NCBI GenBank assembly: GCA_905233445.1
Contig: CAJOEP010000015.1
Location: 1-54,913 of the forward strand
Direction of reading: 5' to 3'
DNA: 54,913 nucleotides
Source: an uncultured Bacteroidales bacterium
Lineage (GTDB): Bacteria > Bacteroidota > Bacteroidia > Bacteroidales > F082
Shown here piece by piece: positions 43,834-53,356 of the stretch (within the stretch, counting starts at the first letter, position 1; every line of letters starts with the position of its first letter). A program made the translations under genes and the position numbers. Below the pieces are notes generated by a model. The model worked only from the letters and a program-made list of their open reading frames with translations. It was not told the origin of the DNA and searched no databases.

Positions 43834-45041
43834 TGTTTAACAAATCACAATTTATATCGGACAATGTCACTTTCCGCAAGGAGAGCATGTTTTTGGCTGA
43901 CATAGAGGCCAACAGAGACAGGCTTTCAACGGAAATCAAGGACAGGAGCGTGTGTGTGATAGGCGGCGCGGGCTCTATTGGCTCGTCGTTTATCAAGGCG
44001 GTGTTGCCTTTCAAGCCTTCGAAACTCGTGGTTATCGACTTGAACGAGAACGGTTTGGCTGAGCTGACACGCGATTTGCGCTCCACTTACGGGATGTTTG
44101 TCCCTGAGGAATACCGCGCCTACACTTTGAACTTCGCTGACCCTATTTTTGAACGGATTTTCCGTGAGGAAAAGGGTTTCGACATAGTGGCTAACTTCTC
44201 GGCACACAAACATGTGAGGAGTGAGAAAGACAAATATTCGGTGCAGGCTTTGATTGAAAACAACGACATCAAAGCGAAGAAACTCCTTGATTTACTGGCA
44301 GTATACCCACCGAAGCACTTCTTCTGCGTGAGCACCGATAAGGCTGCAAATCCAGTGAATATCATGGGAGCGAGCAAGCGTATCATGGAGGACATGATCA
44401 TGGCTTACACCACCAAGTTCAAGGTGACGACAGCTCGTTTTGCCAATGTGGCATTCTCAAACGGCTCCTTGCCCGATGGCTGGATCAACAGAGTTGAGAA
44501 GAAACAGCCGTTGGCAGCTCCAAACGATGTGAAACGGTATTTCGTGTCACCTGAGGAGAGCGGCCAGATTTGCATGTTGGCTTGCATTTTGGGTAAAAAC
44601 GGCGAGATTTTCTTCCCGAAACTTGGAGAGGAGCAGATGCTGACGTTTTCAAGCATTTGCGATAAGTTTGTCGCTGATTTGGGAGCAAAGAAAGAAGAGT
44701 TTTCCAATGATGAAGACGCCAAAAAATTCGCAAATGAAATGCCATTCGGAAGCAAAAAGTATCCTGTGGTTTATTTCAAAAGCGACACTACAGGCGAGAA
44801 AGCATACGAAGAGTTCTTCGTGCAGGGTGAGAAAATCGACATGAACCGTTTCAAAAGCCTTGGTGTCATTGAGGAAGTGAAGAAACGGCCGATGGAGGAG
44901 ATTGACGGCTTTTTCGCAGAGATGGAGCAAATCTTCGCGAAAGCTGATTTCACAAAAGACGAGGTTGTGCAGGCAATAAAGAAGTTTATCCCTAACTTCG
45001 AGCATGAGGAAAAAGGGAAAAATTTGGATCAGAAAATGTAA
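43833..45041 (+). CDS. Soluble UDP-sugar 4,6-dehydratase-like protein (polysaccharide biosynthesis SDR)
   Basis: A 402-residue SDR without membrane helices. VCVIGGAGSIGSSFIKAVLP binds NAD, NFSAHKHVRSEKDKYSVQAL follows, and CVSTDKAANPVNIMGASKR carries the Thr-Asp-Lys site of CapD/FlaA1-type dehydratases. It probably converts an NDP-GlcNAc to a 4-keto-6-deoxy sugar. The aminotransferase gene follows 11 bases downstream, which fits a dehydratase/aminotransferase pair. The ATG at 43833 overlaps the previous stop (TGATG). Confidence 0.87.
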   Translation: MFNKSQFISDNVTFRKESMFLADIEANRDRLSTEIKDRSVCVIGGAGSIGSSFIKAVLPFKPSKLVVIDLNENGLAELTRDLRSTYGMFVPEEYRAYTLNFADPIFERIFREEKGFDIVANFSAHKHVRSEKDKYSVQALIENNDIKAKKLLDLLAVYPPKHFFCVSTDKAANPVNIMGASKRIMEDMIMAYTTKFKVTTARFANVAFSNGSLPDGWINRVEKKQPLAAPNDVKRYFVSPEESGQICMLACILGKNGEIFFPKLGEEQMLTFSSICDKFVADLGAKKEEFSNDEDAKKFANEMPFGSKKYPVVYFKSDTTGEKAYEEFFVQGEKIDMNRFKSLGVIEEVKKRPMEEIDGFFAEMEQIFAKADFTKDEVVQAIKKFIPNFEHEEKGKNLDQKM

Positions 45042-45052
45042 AAACAAGCGAT

Positions 45053-46186
45053 ATGGGCTATAAAATTCCATTGTTTAAACTGAATTTCGACGAGAAAGAG
45101 GCGCAGGCGGCGTTCGACACCATCAACTCCGGCTGGATTTCGACGGGTCCGAAAAACGAGGCGTTGGAGCAGATGTTCATCGACATGTTTCACGTGAAAT
45201 ATGCAGTGTCGGTGACCAACTGCACTGGCGCTTTGCATCTGGCATGCATGCTGTGCGGACTTGGTCCCGGTGACGAGGTGCTGTGTCCTTCCCTGACATT
45301 CGCGGCATCGGTGAACTGCATCAGATATGTAGGTGCGACACCGGTTTTTTGCGACATTGTCAGTCCGGAACATCTGAATATCGACCCAAAAGAGATTGAA
45401 AAGAAAATCACTCCACGCACAAAGGCTATCGTGGTGGTTCACATGGCTGGATTCCCTGCGAAGATGGACGAAATCATGGCTATCGCCAAGAAAAACAACC
45501 TTAAAGTGATTGAAGACGCTTGTCACGGACCGCTTTCTGAATATAAAGGCAAGAAGTTGGGCACTATTGGCGATGTGGCAGCATTCAGTTTCTTTTCGAA
45601 CAAAAACATCAGCACGGGAGAGGGCGGAATGCTCATCACCAACGACGAGGAATTTGCCAAGAAAGCAAGACTTTTGCGCTCGCACGGCATGACGACGATG
45701 TCGTATCAGAGAGCGGGCGGACATGCCACAACATACGATATCGTGGAGCTTGGCTACAACTACCGCTTGGACGACATCCGCGCATCTATCGCTATCGAGC
45801 AGATGAAAAAGTTGCCAGGCGATTTGCAGAAACGTATCGCGGTGAGAAATAGATATTTGGAGAAACTTGCCAACGTGAAAGGCGTGGTGGTTCCGTTTGC
45901 CGACTGCACTGAGTTTGTTAGCAATTACATAATGCCGGTGGTGTTGACCAACTCCACCAAGGAAAGACGTGATGCCATCCGTGACAAGATTCATGAATGC
46001 GGAGTGCAGACCAGCGTGCATTATCCTGCTATCCACAGGTTCTCTATTTATAAGAATTTTAAGGCAGAACTGCCTGTTACTGAATATGTTACTGACAATG
46101 AGATAACACTTCCGATGTATGCCTCATTAACAAATGACGACGTTGATTTTATTGTTGAAACCCTTTACAAAGCATTAAATGAATAA
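45053..46186 (+). CDS. DegT/DnrJ/EryC1-family sugar aminotransferase
   Basis: A 377-residue PLP-dependent aminotransferase. SGWISTGPKNEALEQ opens the fold, TNCTGALHLACMLCGLGPGD binds the cofactor phosphate, VIEDACHGPLSEYKGKKLG carries the Asp that contacts the PLP nitrogen, and FSFFSNKNISTGEGGM carries the Schiff-base Lys. YNYRLDDIRASIAIEQ is typical. It should add an amino group to the keto sugar made by the preceding dehydratase. It overlaps the ATP-grasp gene by eight bases, so the two are translationally coupled. Confidence 0.94.
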   Translation: MGYKIPLFKLNFDEKEAQAAFDTINSGWISTGPKNEALEQMFIDMFHVKYAVSVTNCTGALHLACMLCGLGPGDEVLCPSLTFAASVNCIRYVGATPVFCDIVSPEHLNIDPKEIEKKITPRTKAIVVVHMAGFPAKMDEIMAIAKKNNLKVIEDACHGPLSEYKGKKLGTIGDVAAFSFFSNKNISTGEGGMLITNDEEFAKKARLLRSHGMTTMSYQRAGGHATTYDIVELGYNYRLDDIRASIAIEQMKKLPGDLQKRIAVRNRYLEKLANVKGVVVPFADCTEFVSNYIMPVVLTNSTKERRDAIRDKIHECGVQTSVHYPAIHRFSIYKNFKAELPVTEYVTDNEITLPMYASLTNDDVDFIVETLYKALNE

Positions 46187-47369
46187 GAAATCGATATTGA
46201 TATTCGGTCTTGGTTTCTTGCAGAAATCGTTGATTGCCAGGTGCAAAGTGAAAGGTCTTTACACCATTGGCATCGACCCATGCGAGGACGCGGTGTGCAA
46301 AGACGATGTTGATATTTTTGAGGTTGTTGGCGGTCAGGATTACGAGAAAACGCTGGAGGTTGCGAAGAGGTATGACGTTGCTGGAGTGATAACGACAGCA
46401 ACGGACAAACCGCTGGTGATGATGGCAAGAGTTGCAGAGGCGTTGCATCTGCCGTTTTATTCTGTGAAGACGGCGCAATGGTCGACCGACAAATACCAGA
46501 TGAAGCAACGTTTTATGCTTGGCGGCGTGCCGTTTGCCAAAGGAAAACTTGCGAAAACCATTGACGACGTTAGCGATTTCGTGTTTCCTGTCATAGTGAA
46601 GCCACGTGACAACTCCGGTTCGAGAGGCGTGAAGCTGTGCTGCGACAAACAAGAGCTGCAGGAATGCATCAACGAAGCGCTTGAATTCTCGCATTTAGAC
46701 ACTGTTTTAGTTGAGGAATTTATTGAGGGTCAGGAATATAGTATTGAGAGCATTCATTTTGACGGCAAGTCGAAGGTTATACAGTTTACTGAGAAGAAAA
46801 CAACTGATTTCCCATATAACGTGGAGCTCGGACATATGCAGCCAGCTCGTTTGTCGGATGAGATGAAAGACGAGATACGTGAGATTATTGAAAAAATCGC
46901 TAAGGCATTGAATTTCAATAACTGCGGTTCGCATACCGAATTAAAAATAGGGTCTCGAGGCATCACTGTTATTGAGACAAGTCCGCGTTTCGGCGGCGAT
47001 TTCATCACATCGACGCTTGTGCCGTTGTCGACAGGACTGAACATTGACGATTTGCTAATCGAGATTTCGATAGGTAACAAATTGTCAAACAAGGACTTAC
47101 GGCCAGTCAAAAACAGATGTTCAGGCGTGGTTTTCTTTAATCTTCCGGAAGGAAAAATCGAGAAAATTGGCAATTTGGACGAGTTGAAAACGATAAAAGG
47201 CCTGCATTTTTACTATTTCGGCTTAAAAGAAGGTGATACGGTCAAAAAAATCAAGAATAGTCTTGACAGATATGGCGATGCAGTTTTTGTTGCCGATACG
47301 CGGGAAGAATTGGAAAAAGATATTGAGATGTTTAATCAAATCATTGATAAACAAATAGTTATAAAATGA
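46179..47369 (+). CDS. ATP-grasp ligase in an amino-sugar cluster
   Basis: A 396-residue ATP-grasp protein. An N-terminal PreATP-grasp domain (ILIFGLGFLQKSLI) leads to FPVIVKPRDNSGSRGVKLC (ATP lysines), VLVEEFIEGQEYSIESI and VIETSPRFGGDFITS (metal-binding Glu and Arg-Phe-Gly-Gly). These features resemble carbamoyl-phosphate-synthase-type and amino-acid ligases that join a carboxylate to an amine. It sits between the aminotransferase and an SDR gene with 8-base and 4-base overlaps, so I infer that it may amidate or acylate the new amino sugar, for example with an amino acid. The substrate is unknown. Confidence 0.83.
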   Translation: MNKKSILIFGLGFLQKSLIARCKVKGLYTIGIDPCEDAVCKDDVDIFEVVGGQDYEKTLEVAKRYDVAGVITTATDKPLVMMARVAEALHLPFYSVKTAQWSTDKYQMKQRFMLGGVPFAKGKLAKTIDDVSDFVFPVIVKPRDNSGSRGVKLCCDKQELQECINEALEFSHLDTVLVEEFIEGQEYSIESIHFDGKSKVIQFTEKKTTDFPYNVELGHMQPARLSDEMKDEIREIIEKIAKALNFNNCGSHTELKIGSRGITVIETSPRFGGDFITSTLVPLSTGLNIDDLLIEISIGNKLSNKDLRPVKNRCSGVVFFNLPEGKIEKIGNLDELKTIKGLHFYYFGLKEGDTVKKIKNSLDRYGDAVFVADTREELEKDIEMFNQIIDKQIVIK

Positions 47370-48370
47370 TAATAGTAATTGGAGCATCGAGTTTTATAGG
47401 CGTACACACCGTCGATTATCTGCTGAGTCAGGGATGTGAGGTCGTGGTGACTGGGCGCAACAACAAGTTCAAGTCGCATTACGATACCCTTGGCGTTCAA
47501 TATGTTAACCTTGATTTACGCAATAAAGCAGACTTTGATAATCTGCCGACAACTGGTGTTGAGGGTGTGATTTTGCTTGGTGGACTGCTTCCGGCCAACA
47601 CAGCGGTTAATCTTGACACCGACGAAAATGCCGCCGATTATTTCGAGATAAACACCATAGGTACCATCAATGTGCTTGAATATTGCAGGAAAAACGACAT
47701 AAAAAAGGTGATATCGACATGCTCTTACGCCGATGTGATAAACTCGTGGAATGCCGAGCATCCGGTGACGGAAGACGAGCCTCGCTCATATCGTTACGAT
47801 GGCGACCATGCGGTGTACGTGTTTTCGAAAAACGCCGCAAACGACATGCTTTTGTATTACAACAGTCAGCATGGGATGTCGAATGCGATTTTCCGTCTGC
47901 CGCCGGTTTATGGAGCAGGTCCTCACGGTTATTATCATGTCAATGGAGTTCTGATGAAATCAGCGATACAGAAATTCATGGATAAGGCAAAGAATGGCGA
48001 GGACATTCTCGTGTTTGAAGGTGATGAGAGATTTATCCGCGATTTCGTTTACGTGAAAGACGTGGCGAGGGCTTTTTATCTTGCGATAAAGTCAGCAAAT
48101 GCTAAGGGTTTGTACAATATGACATCGGGCGTAGGTGTGTCGATGAAAGACCAGGCTGAAATCATTGCCGACGTGTTTTGTGAAGGTAAGAAATCGAATC
48201 TCATAAAGGTGGATAAGTCGAACGGAAATCCGCGCTCGTTCCTGTTTTCTATGGAAAAAGCCAAGCGCGACTTCGGTTTTGAGCCTGAATTTTCATCTTT
48301 CCGAACGATGATGATTGACTATAAAAAAGACCTCGACAGAGGGTTGTATAAAGAGTTGTTTAATTACTAA
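47366..48370 (+). CDS. NAD-dependent epimerase/dehydratase (SDR)
   Basis: A 334-residue extended SDR. IVIGASSFIGVHTVDYLLSQ binds NAD(P), ISTCSYADVIN carries the catalytic Ser/Thr, and YVFSKNAANDMLLYY carries the YxxxK pair. FIRDFVYVKDVARAFYLAIK fits sugar-nucleotide epimerases. The glycine motif is slightly degenerate (GASSFIG). It probably epimerises or reduces a keto sugar of the cluster. It overlaps the ATP-grasp gene by four bases (ATGA). Confidence 0.85.
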   Translation: MIIVIGASSFIGVHTVDYLLSQGCEVVVTGRNNKFKSHYDTLGVQYVNLDLRNKADFDNLPTTGVEGVILLGGLLPANTAVNLDTDENAADYFEINTIGTINVLEYCRKNDIKKVISTCSYADVINSWNAEHPVTEDEPRSYRYDGDHAVYVFSKNAANDMLLYYNSQHGMSNAIFRLPPVYGAGPHGYYHVNGVLMKSAIQKFMDKAKNGEDILVFEGDERFIRDFVYVKDVARAFYLAIKSANAKGLYNMTSGVGVSMKDQAEIIADVFCEGKKSNLIKVDKSNGNPRSFLFSMEKAKRDFGFEPEFSSFRTMMIDYKKDLDRGLYKELFNY

Positions 48371-48374
48371 AACA

Positions 48375-49439
48375 ATGATTATGAATGTTTTAGACAAAAT
48401 CAAAAATAGAGTCATATCGGCCGACACCACAGTAATCCAGGCGTTGACAAAGATGGATGTGGAGATGGTGAAAATGCTTTTTGTCTTCGAAAACGATAAG
48501 TTTCTCGGCATTTTGACGATTGGCGACATCCAGAGAGCGATTATCAAGAACGTCGATATGAACACTGCGGTTTTGTCGATTCTGGATAAGAACAAGATTT
48601 ACGCGAAAATCTCGGATAGCCTTGAAATCATTAAGAAAAAGATGTATGAATTGAGGTCGGAATGCATGCCTTTGGTGGGTGACGGTAACAATCTGCTCGA
48701 CGTTTATTTCTGGAAAGAGATGTTCAGCGATGGAAAGCACGTTCGTCTTGACAAAATAGATGTACCGGTAGTCATAATGGCAGGAGGTTTGGGCACGAGA
48801 CTGAAGCCTATAACAAACATCATTCCAAAGCCGCTCATACCGATAAATGAAAAGACTATCTTGGAGACCATAATCGATCAGTTTAAAGAAGTAGGCTGTG
48901 CAAGGTATTATATATCAGTGAATTACAAAAGCGAAATCATTGAATATTATTTTGAGCATCTTGATAAAAAATACGACATCACTTTCTTGAAAGAAGACAA
49001 ACCTCTCGGAACGATTGGCAGCGTGTCGCTTTTGAAAGGCAAGATCGACAAGCCGTTTTTCGTGTCGAACTGCGATATTATCGTTGACCAAGATTATCGC
49101 GATGTGTATGATTATCATGTCAATAACAAAAATGACATCACTGTGGTGACGGCTATCAAGTCGTTCCATATTCCATACGGTGTCATTGAGACTGGTGAAA
49201 ACGGACTGATGAGAGGCATTTCGGAGAAACCTGACATCAGTTATATGATAAATACCGGAGTGTATATCATTGAACCTCAATTGATTAACGATATTCCTGA
49301 GAACACATTCTATCATATTACAGATTTGATCGGGAAAGTTAGAAGCAAAAACGGACGAATCGGTTGCTTCCCGGTGAGCGAGAAATCGTGGACCGACATC
49401 GGCGATTGGAATGAATATTTGAAAACCATCAGAAAATGA
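48375..49439 (+). CDS. CBS-domain nucleotidyltransferase (PtmE-like)
   Basis: A 354-residue protein with two CBS motifs (about 1-120; KMLFVFENDKFLGILTIGDI is one) and a nucleotidyltransferase domain from about 132 (VVIMAGGLGTRLKPITN, IIPKPLIPINEKTILE). The order CBS then NTP-transferase is that of PtmE-type glucosamine-1-phosphate guanylyltransferases in legionaminate-type pathways, and of relatives in many glycan clusters. It should activate a sugar-1-phosphate; the CBS part may sense a nucleotide. The start is at ATG 48375 or 48381. It overlaps the next gene by four bases (ATGA). Confidence 0.85.
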   Translation: MIMNVLDKIKNRVISADTTVIQALTKMDVEMVKMLFVFENDKFLGILTIGDIQRAIIKNVDMNTAVLSILDKNKIYAKISDSLEIIKKKMYELRSECMPLVGDGNNLLDVYFWKEMFSDGKHVRLDKIDVPVVIMAGGLGTRLKPITNIIPKPLIPINEKTILETIIDQFKEVGCARYYISVNYKSEIIEYYFEHLDKKYDITFLKEDKPLGTIGSVSLLKGKIDKPFFVSNCDIIVDQDYRDVYDYHVNNKNDITVVTAIKSFHIPYGVIETGENGLMRGISEKPDISYMINTGVYIIEPQLINDIPENTFYHITDLIGKVRSKNGRIGCFPVSEKSWTDIGDWNEYLKTIRK

Positions 49440-50719
49440 CAGACAAAAAGATAAAAGTGGCATGGGTTTGTCAGGTTTCCAACCCTGAGATCAGGGCGAA
49501 TCTGACATATTCGAAGAACATCATCGATTTGGTGTCGCGGAAAATCATGCATAAACCGCGTCATCTGGATGATTACGGGATGTGGATAACTAATGCTATC
49601 GAGGAGTTTAAGGCTTTTGACGACATTGAGGTTCATGTCATCTCGCTGCATTCGCATATCAATAAGAAAGTCATTGATTTTCAAAAAGATGGGATATATT
49701 ATCACTTCTTTAAGTCGGAAGACGATCTGACTGCGGTCGGCAAGTTTTTCAATAAAATTACGGGAAAATATGTCAGTTCGGATTATGATAAAAACAGGCA
49801 GATTATCAATGAAATTTTGGCAAAAATCAAGCCGGATGTGATACATCTGTACGGAGCTGAGTCGCCGCAATATGCAGCGTTTGCTTTGGATGTCGACGTT
49901 GAAAAGACACCATTGCTTGTCAGTCTGCAGACTTTGATGTCGGATCCGGAGTTTAAGAAAAAATATCCGATTTCGGATGAGTCGTATGCTTGCAGAGCTG
50001 GTTTGGAAAGAAAGATATTGGCGCACGCAAAGTATCTTGGCTCGACCATTAAAGAATACAAAAATTTTGTATGGCGAGAGATAAATCCTGATGCTATCTT
50101 CTTGGATACCAAGTTGTTAGTGGGCGAGAAGCCGCATCTTGAGAGATGTGAAAAGAAATATGATTTTGTGTATTTCTCGTTGAATATCAACAAGGCGGCG
50201 GATTTGGCGGTTGAAGCTTTTGCGATAGCAAAGAAGGCGTATCCTGAGATAAAATTACTTGTTGTGGGTGATTACGACGAGGATTTCAAACGTCAGCTTG
50301 ACGCGAGAATCGCGGAGCTAGGCATCACGGAAAGTGTAGTGATTACTGGTAAATTGCAGACTCATGACGATGTCATCAAGGAGATTAAAAAAGCTCAGTT
50401 TGCGCTGTTGCCGTTGAAGATTGATTACATATCCGGTACCATTCGTGAAGCGATAGCATGCGGTTTGCCTGTGGTGACCACGATAACGGCCGGAACGCCG
50501 ACTTTGAACGAGAAACGAGAGAGCGTGCTGCTTTCGGCTGTGGGTGATCATGAGGCTTTGGCGGAAAATATGGTTAAAGTGATGGATTCGAAAGAGCTGG
50601 CTAACACATTGGTAAACAATGCATTGGAAACTAATGACGAGTTGTTTGGAAATAAAGGAATGGCACTGAAATTGCGTGAAGTGTATTGGGATTTGTTTAA
50701 CGTTTACAACAAAAAATGA
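49436..50719 (+). CDS. Glycosyltransferase family 4-like protein
   Basis: A 427-residue GT-B glycosyltransferase. KIKVAWVCQVSNPEIRANL opens the N-terminal lobe, KPDVIHLYGAESPQYAA follows, and the C-terminal lobe has FVYFSLNINKAADLAVEAFA, KLLVVGDYDEDF, SVVITGKLQTHDDV and IREAIACGLPVVTT, the E-x7-E region of GT4 enzymes. It should transfer one sugar of the repeat unit at the cytoplasmic face. It is coupled by ATGA overlaps to genes on both sides. Confidence 0.9.
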   Translation: MTDKKIKVAWVCQVSNPEIRANLTYSKNIIDLVSRKIMHKPRHLDDYGMWITNAIEEFKAFDDIEVHVISLHSHINKKVIDFQKDGIYYHFFKSEDDLTAVGKFFNKITGKYVSSDYDKNRQIINEILAKIKPDVIHLYGAESPQYAAFALDVDVEKTPLLVSLQTLMSDPEFKKKYPISDESYACRAGLERKILAHAKYLGSTIKEYKNFVWREINPDAIFLDTKLLVGEKPHLERCEKKYDFVYFSLNINKAADLAVEAFAIAKKAYPEIKLLVVGDYDEDFKRQLDARIAELGITESVVITGKLQTHDDVIKEIKKAQFALLPLKIDYISGTIREAIACGLPVVTTITAGTPTLNEKRESVLLSAVGDHEALAENMVKVMDSKELANTLVNNALETNDELFGNKGMALKLREVYWDLFNVYNKK

Positions 50720-52242
50720 TTAAAGACCGTAATTCGAGGATAGCTTTTAACACCATCGCGTTGTACATCCGTACGTTTATCGTGATGGTTATCAGTTTTA
50801 TCACGGCGCGGGTGATGCTGCAGCAGCTCGGCGTGGACGATTACGGCTTGAACAACCTCATCAGCGGCGTGGTGACGATGTTCAACTTTTTGAACATGTC
50901 GATGGGCACTGCGGTGCAGCGATTCTACAATGTGGAGGAAGCCAAGGAGGGTGGAGAGAGTGCCAAGAAGATTTTCGGCAGCGCCATGCTGATACATATC
51001 GCGATAAGCGCGGTGACGTTGATACTTTTGGAGGTTTTTGCGATATTTTTCCTGCACAGGCTAAACATCCCGGAAGAGAGGATGAATGTGGCACAGTGGG
51101 TGTTCCAATTCACTTCGGTCAACCTGATTTTGGGAATCATCACGGTGCCGCCGTTCGCGTATCTGAGAGCGAAGGAAGAGTTCTCAAAGCTTGCGGTGCT
51201 TGATATCGCTGAGGCTTTCTGCAGGTTGGGAATTCTGTACCTTTTGTATGTCAGTCCGGTTGACAAGCTGTGGACTCTGGCATTTCTCACTTTTGTGGTC
51301 ACGGTGCTGTATAACCTGGTGGTGTGGCTGATGGCAAACAAGCTTTATCGGGAAGTCACGAAACCGTATGTGTATTACGAGAAACAGCTGTTTTTAAAGA
51401 TGCTTTCGTTCTCCCTGCTGTTGCTGTTTTCCATTGCCTCGTCGATGGTTTACTGGCAGGGTCTTGTGATGATGATTAACGTCTTCTTCGGGGTGGCAAT
51501 CAATGCCGCTTACGGTATCGGAAACCAGATAAAAACCGCTGTCGACAGGTTTTTGGCCAACTTCAAGCAGTCGATAGTGCCGCAGCTGATGGAGAGTCAG
51601 GCCGCTGGTAATGACGAGAGACTATACAAGTTGATATATGCCGCGACGAAAATAACCTTTGTGTTGTCGCTGCTGATAGCGGTGCCGGTGATTTTCGAGA
51701 CAGACTTCATCTTGAAGGTATGGCTTAAGACGCCGCCGGAGTTCACGACGCGATTTGTGCAGTTGGGCTTTGCTATCAGTGTGCTTAACTCATTCAGTTT
51801 CTTTGTGATACAGGCTATTCAGGCAACAGGAAGGGTGGCCGGGCATTCAATAATGACAAGTTTCAGTTATATTTTGTTGCTAGGAGTGGTTTATCTGATG
51901 TTGAGATCGGGTTACAATTTCTACACAACGATGTATGTTTCAATAGTTTTAGCTGGAGTCGACATACTGATAACATTGTTTTATGCAAAAAGGACTTTTA
52001 GCTTCCGAGTGATGGAATTTGTGGTGAAAGTCATGCTTCAAAGTGTACTTTTCTGCGCGATAATGGTGGGCTGTTTCGTGTTGCTTAACCGCTTCATGGA
52101 TGAAGGCTGGCTGCGGCTTTGCGTGAATCTTGTGTTGTCGGGTCTGCTTTCGTTAAGCAGTCTTTACCTCCTGATGAACAAAGACGAACGCGGTGTGGTG
52201 CTGGGATATATGAGTAAAATTAAAGCGAAAATAATTCATTGA
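50716..52242 (+). CDS. Wzx-type oligosaccharide flippase
   Basis: A 508-residue membrane protein with about 12-14 hydrophobic helices and no soluble domain. SFITARVMLQQLGVDDYGLN near the N-terminus and FLANFKQSIVPQLMESQAAG near residue 280 are typical of the polysaccharide-transport (PST/MOP) flippases. It should move the undecaprenyl-linked repeat unit across the inner membrane. It overlaps the preceding glycosyltransferase gene by four bases and precedes the next by one. Confidence 0.92.
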   Translation: MIKDRNSRIAFNTIALYIRTFIVMVISFITARVMLQQLGVDDYGLNNLISGVVTMFNFLNMSMGTAVQRFYNVEEAKEGGESAKKIFGSAMLIHIAISAVTLILLEVFAIFFLHRLNIPEERMNVAQWVFQFTSVNLILGIITVPPFAYLRAKEEFSKLAVLDIAEAFCRLGILYLLYVSPVDKLWTLAFLTFVVTVLYNLVVWLMANKLYREVTKPYVYYEKQLFLKMLSFSLLLLFSIASSMVYWQGLVMMINVFFGVAINAAYGIGNQIKTAVDRFLANFKQSIVPQLMESQAAGNDERLYKLIYAATKITFVLSLLIAVPVIFETDFILKVWLKTPPEFTTRFVQLGFAISVLNSFSFFVIQAIQATGRVAGHSIMTSFSYILLLGVVYLMLRSGYNFYTTMYVSIVLAGVDILITLFYAKRTFSFRVMEFVVKVMLQSVLFCAIMVGCFVLLNRFMDEGWLRLCVNLVLSGLLSLSSLYLLMNKDERGVVLGYMSKIKAKIIH

Positions 52243-52243
52243 G

Positions 52244-53350
52244 ATGGCGAAGATTTTGATATATGACTTGAAGACCGAAGGACATCATATCGAGTACCTT
52301 CATCATCTGTATCAGGGTGCCCTTGAGTCAAAAGACAAGTTTGTTTTCGCCGTCGGCAAAGATTTTGAAAAGCGAAGCGTTGATTTTCAATGGGATAAAT
52401 CTGATAATATAAGTTTCATTTACCTTGAAAATGAAGAGGGAGAAGGTGGGATACTGAAGAAATCATGGCGGATGAACAGGCAGTTGAAAAAGGTGGTGAA
52501 GGAGGTTAAGCCCGACAAGATTTTCCTCAACACTTTGATGAATTTCATGCCGTTTTTGCCTTATTCCGTGGGGGAAAGCAAGGTCTCGGGCATAATTTAC
52601 TCGATTTATCTGCATGACCTGGCTACGGCCTCGTTTTTGAATAAATTATCTAACAAATTGAAATACAGACTGTTATCACGCAAGAAAAGCATAGAAAATG
52701 TGTTTATTTTGAATGATAATGATTCTGTTTTGAAGCTGAATGAGATTTGGAAGACCAACAAGTTCAAAGATTTGACGGATCCGTATATTCCTTTTAAAAT
52801 TGAGGAAATTAAGGATTTGCGAGATGAGTTGGATGTTGCTGAAGACAAACAGATAATCTTGCATCTGGGCTATCTGGAGGAGCGCAAAGGAACGCTGGAA
52901 GTGACTGATATGATTGAGAATACGCCGGATGATGAGTGTCGGAAATACTGTATTGTATTCGCAGGTCGCATTGATAATGATATTAAAGAGCAGTTTTTCA
53001 ATAGAATTGAATTATTGAAAGATAAAATTCAAATAATAACGAAGATAGAGTTTCTGCCATACGATTATATGGGGAGTTTGGTTTACACTGCCGACAAAGT
53101 TGTCTTGCCATACAGAATCGTCAATGCAAGTAGCGGAATCATCGGATATTGCGCGCAGTTTAAGACTCCGGTATATGTGCCGGCGAAGGGATTGATAGGT
53201 AAACTTGTGGAAGATTATCACATTGGTAGGGCGGTGGAGAAATTCAATAGTTTGAATGATTTGGAAGACATTGATATAAACGATTGTAATTATTGTGATA
53301 GCCATACTGTTGGGGCTTTTATCGATGATGTTTTTAAGAATTTAAGTTGA
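52244..53350 (+). CDS. Glycosyltransferase (GT-B type)
   Basis: A 368-residue protein that looks like a GT-B transferase. KILIYDLKTEGHHIEYLHHL opens the N-terminal lobe. The C-terminal lobe contains IILHLGYLEERKGTLEVTDM, YCIVFAGRIDNDIKEQF and VVLPYRIVNASSGIIGYCAQ, the donor-binding region with the Glu replaced in the usual motif. The family is not certain. It is followed by a second transferase after six bases. The acceptor and donor are unknown. Confidence 0.8.
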   Translation: MAKILIYDLKTEGHHIEYLHHLYQGALESKDKFVFAVGKDFEKRSVDFQWDKSDNISFIYLENEEGEGGILKKSWRMNRQLKKVVKEVKPDKIFLNTLMNFMPFLPYSVGESKVSGIIYSIYLHDLATASFLNKLSNKLKYRLLSRKKSIENVFILNDNDSVLKLNEIWKTNKFKDLTDPYIPFKIEEIKDLRDELDVAEDKQIILHLGYLEERKGTLEVTDMIENTPDDECRKYCIVFAGRIDNDIKEQFFNRIELLKDKIQIITKIEFLPYDYMGSLVYTADKVVLPYRIVNASSGIIGYCAQFKTPVYVPAKGLIGKLVEDYHIGRAVEKFNSLNDLEDIDINDCNYCDSHTVGAFIDDVFKNLS

Positions 53351-53356
53351 TAGGTT

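Noticed and set aside
45029..46036. 335-codon minus-strand frame opposite the aminotransferase gene
   Set aside because: The plus strand carries all PLP aminotransferase motifs; the antisense frame is His- and Arg-rich with no family resemblance.
43833..49439. Complete legionaminic or pseudaminic acid pathway
   Set aside because: A dehydratase, aminotransferase and PtmE-like enzyme occur, but no nonulosonate synthase, hydrolysing epimerase or CMP-transferase is seen in the window.
48375..49439. RfbA (glucose-1-phosphate thymidylyltransferase) to complete the rhamnose set
   Set aside because: The protein has N-terminal CBS domains and lies in another cluster; its motifs fit PtmE-like nucleotidyltransferases better.
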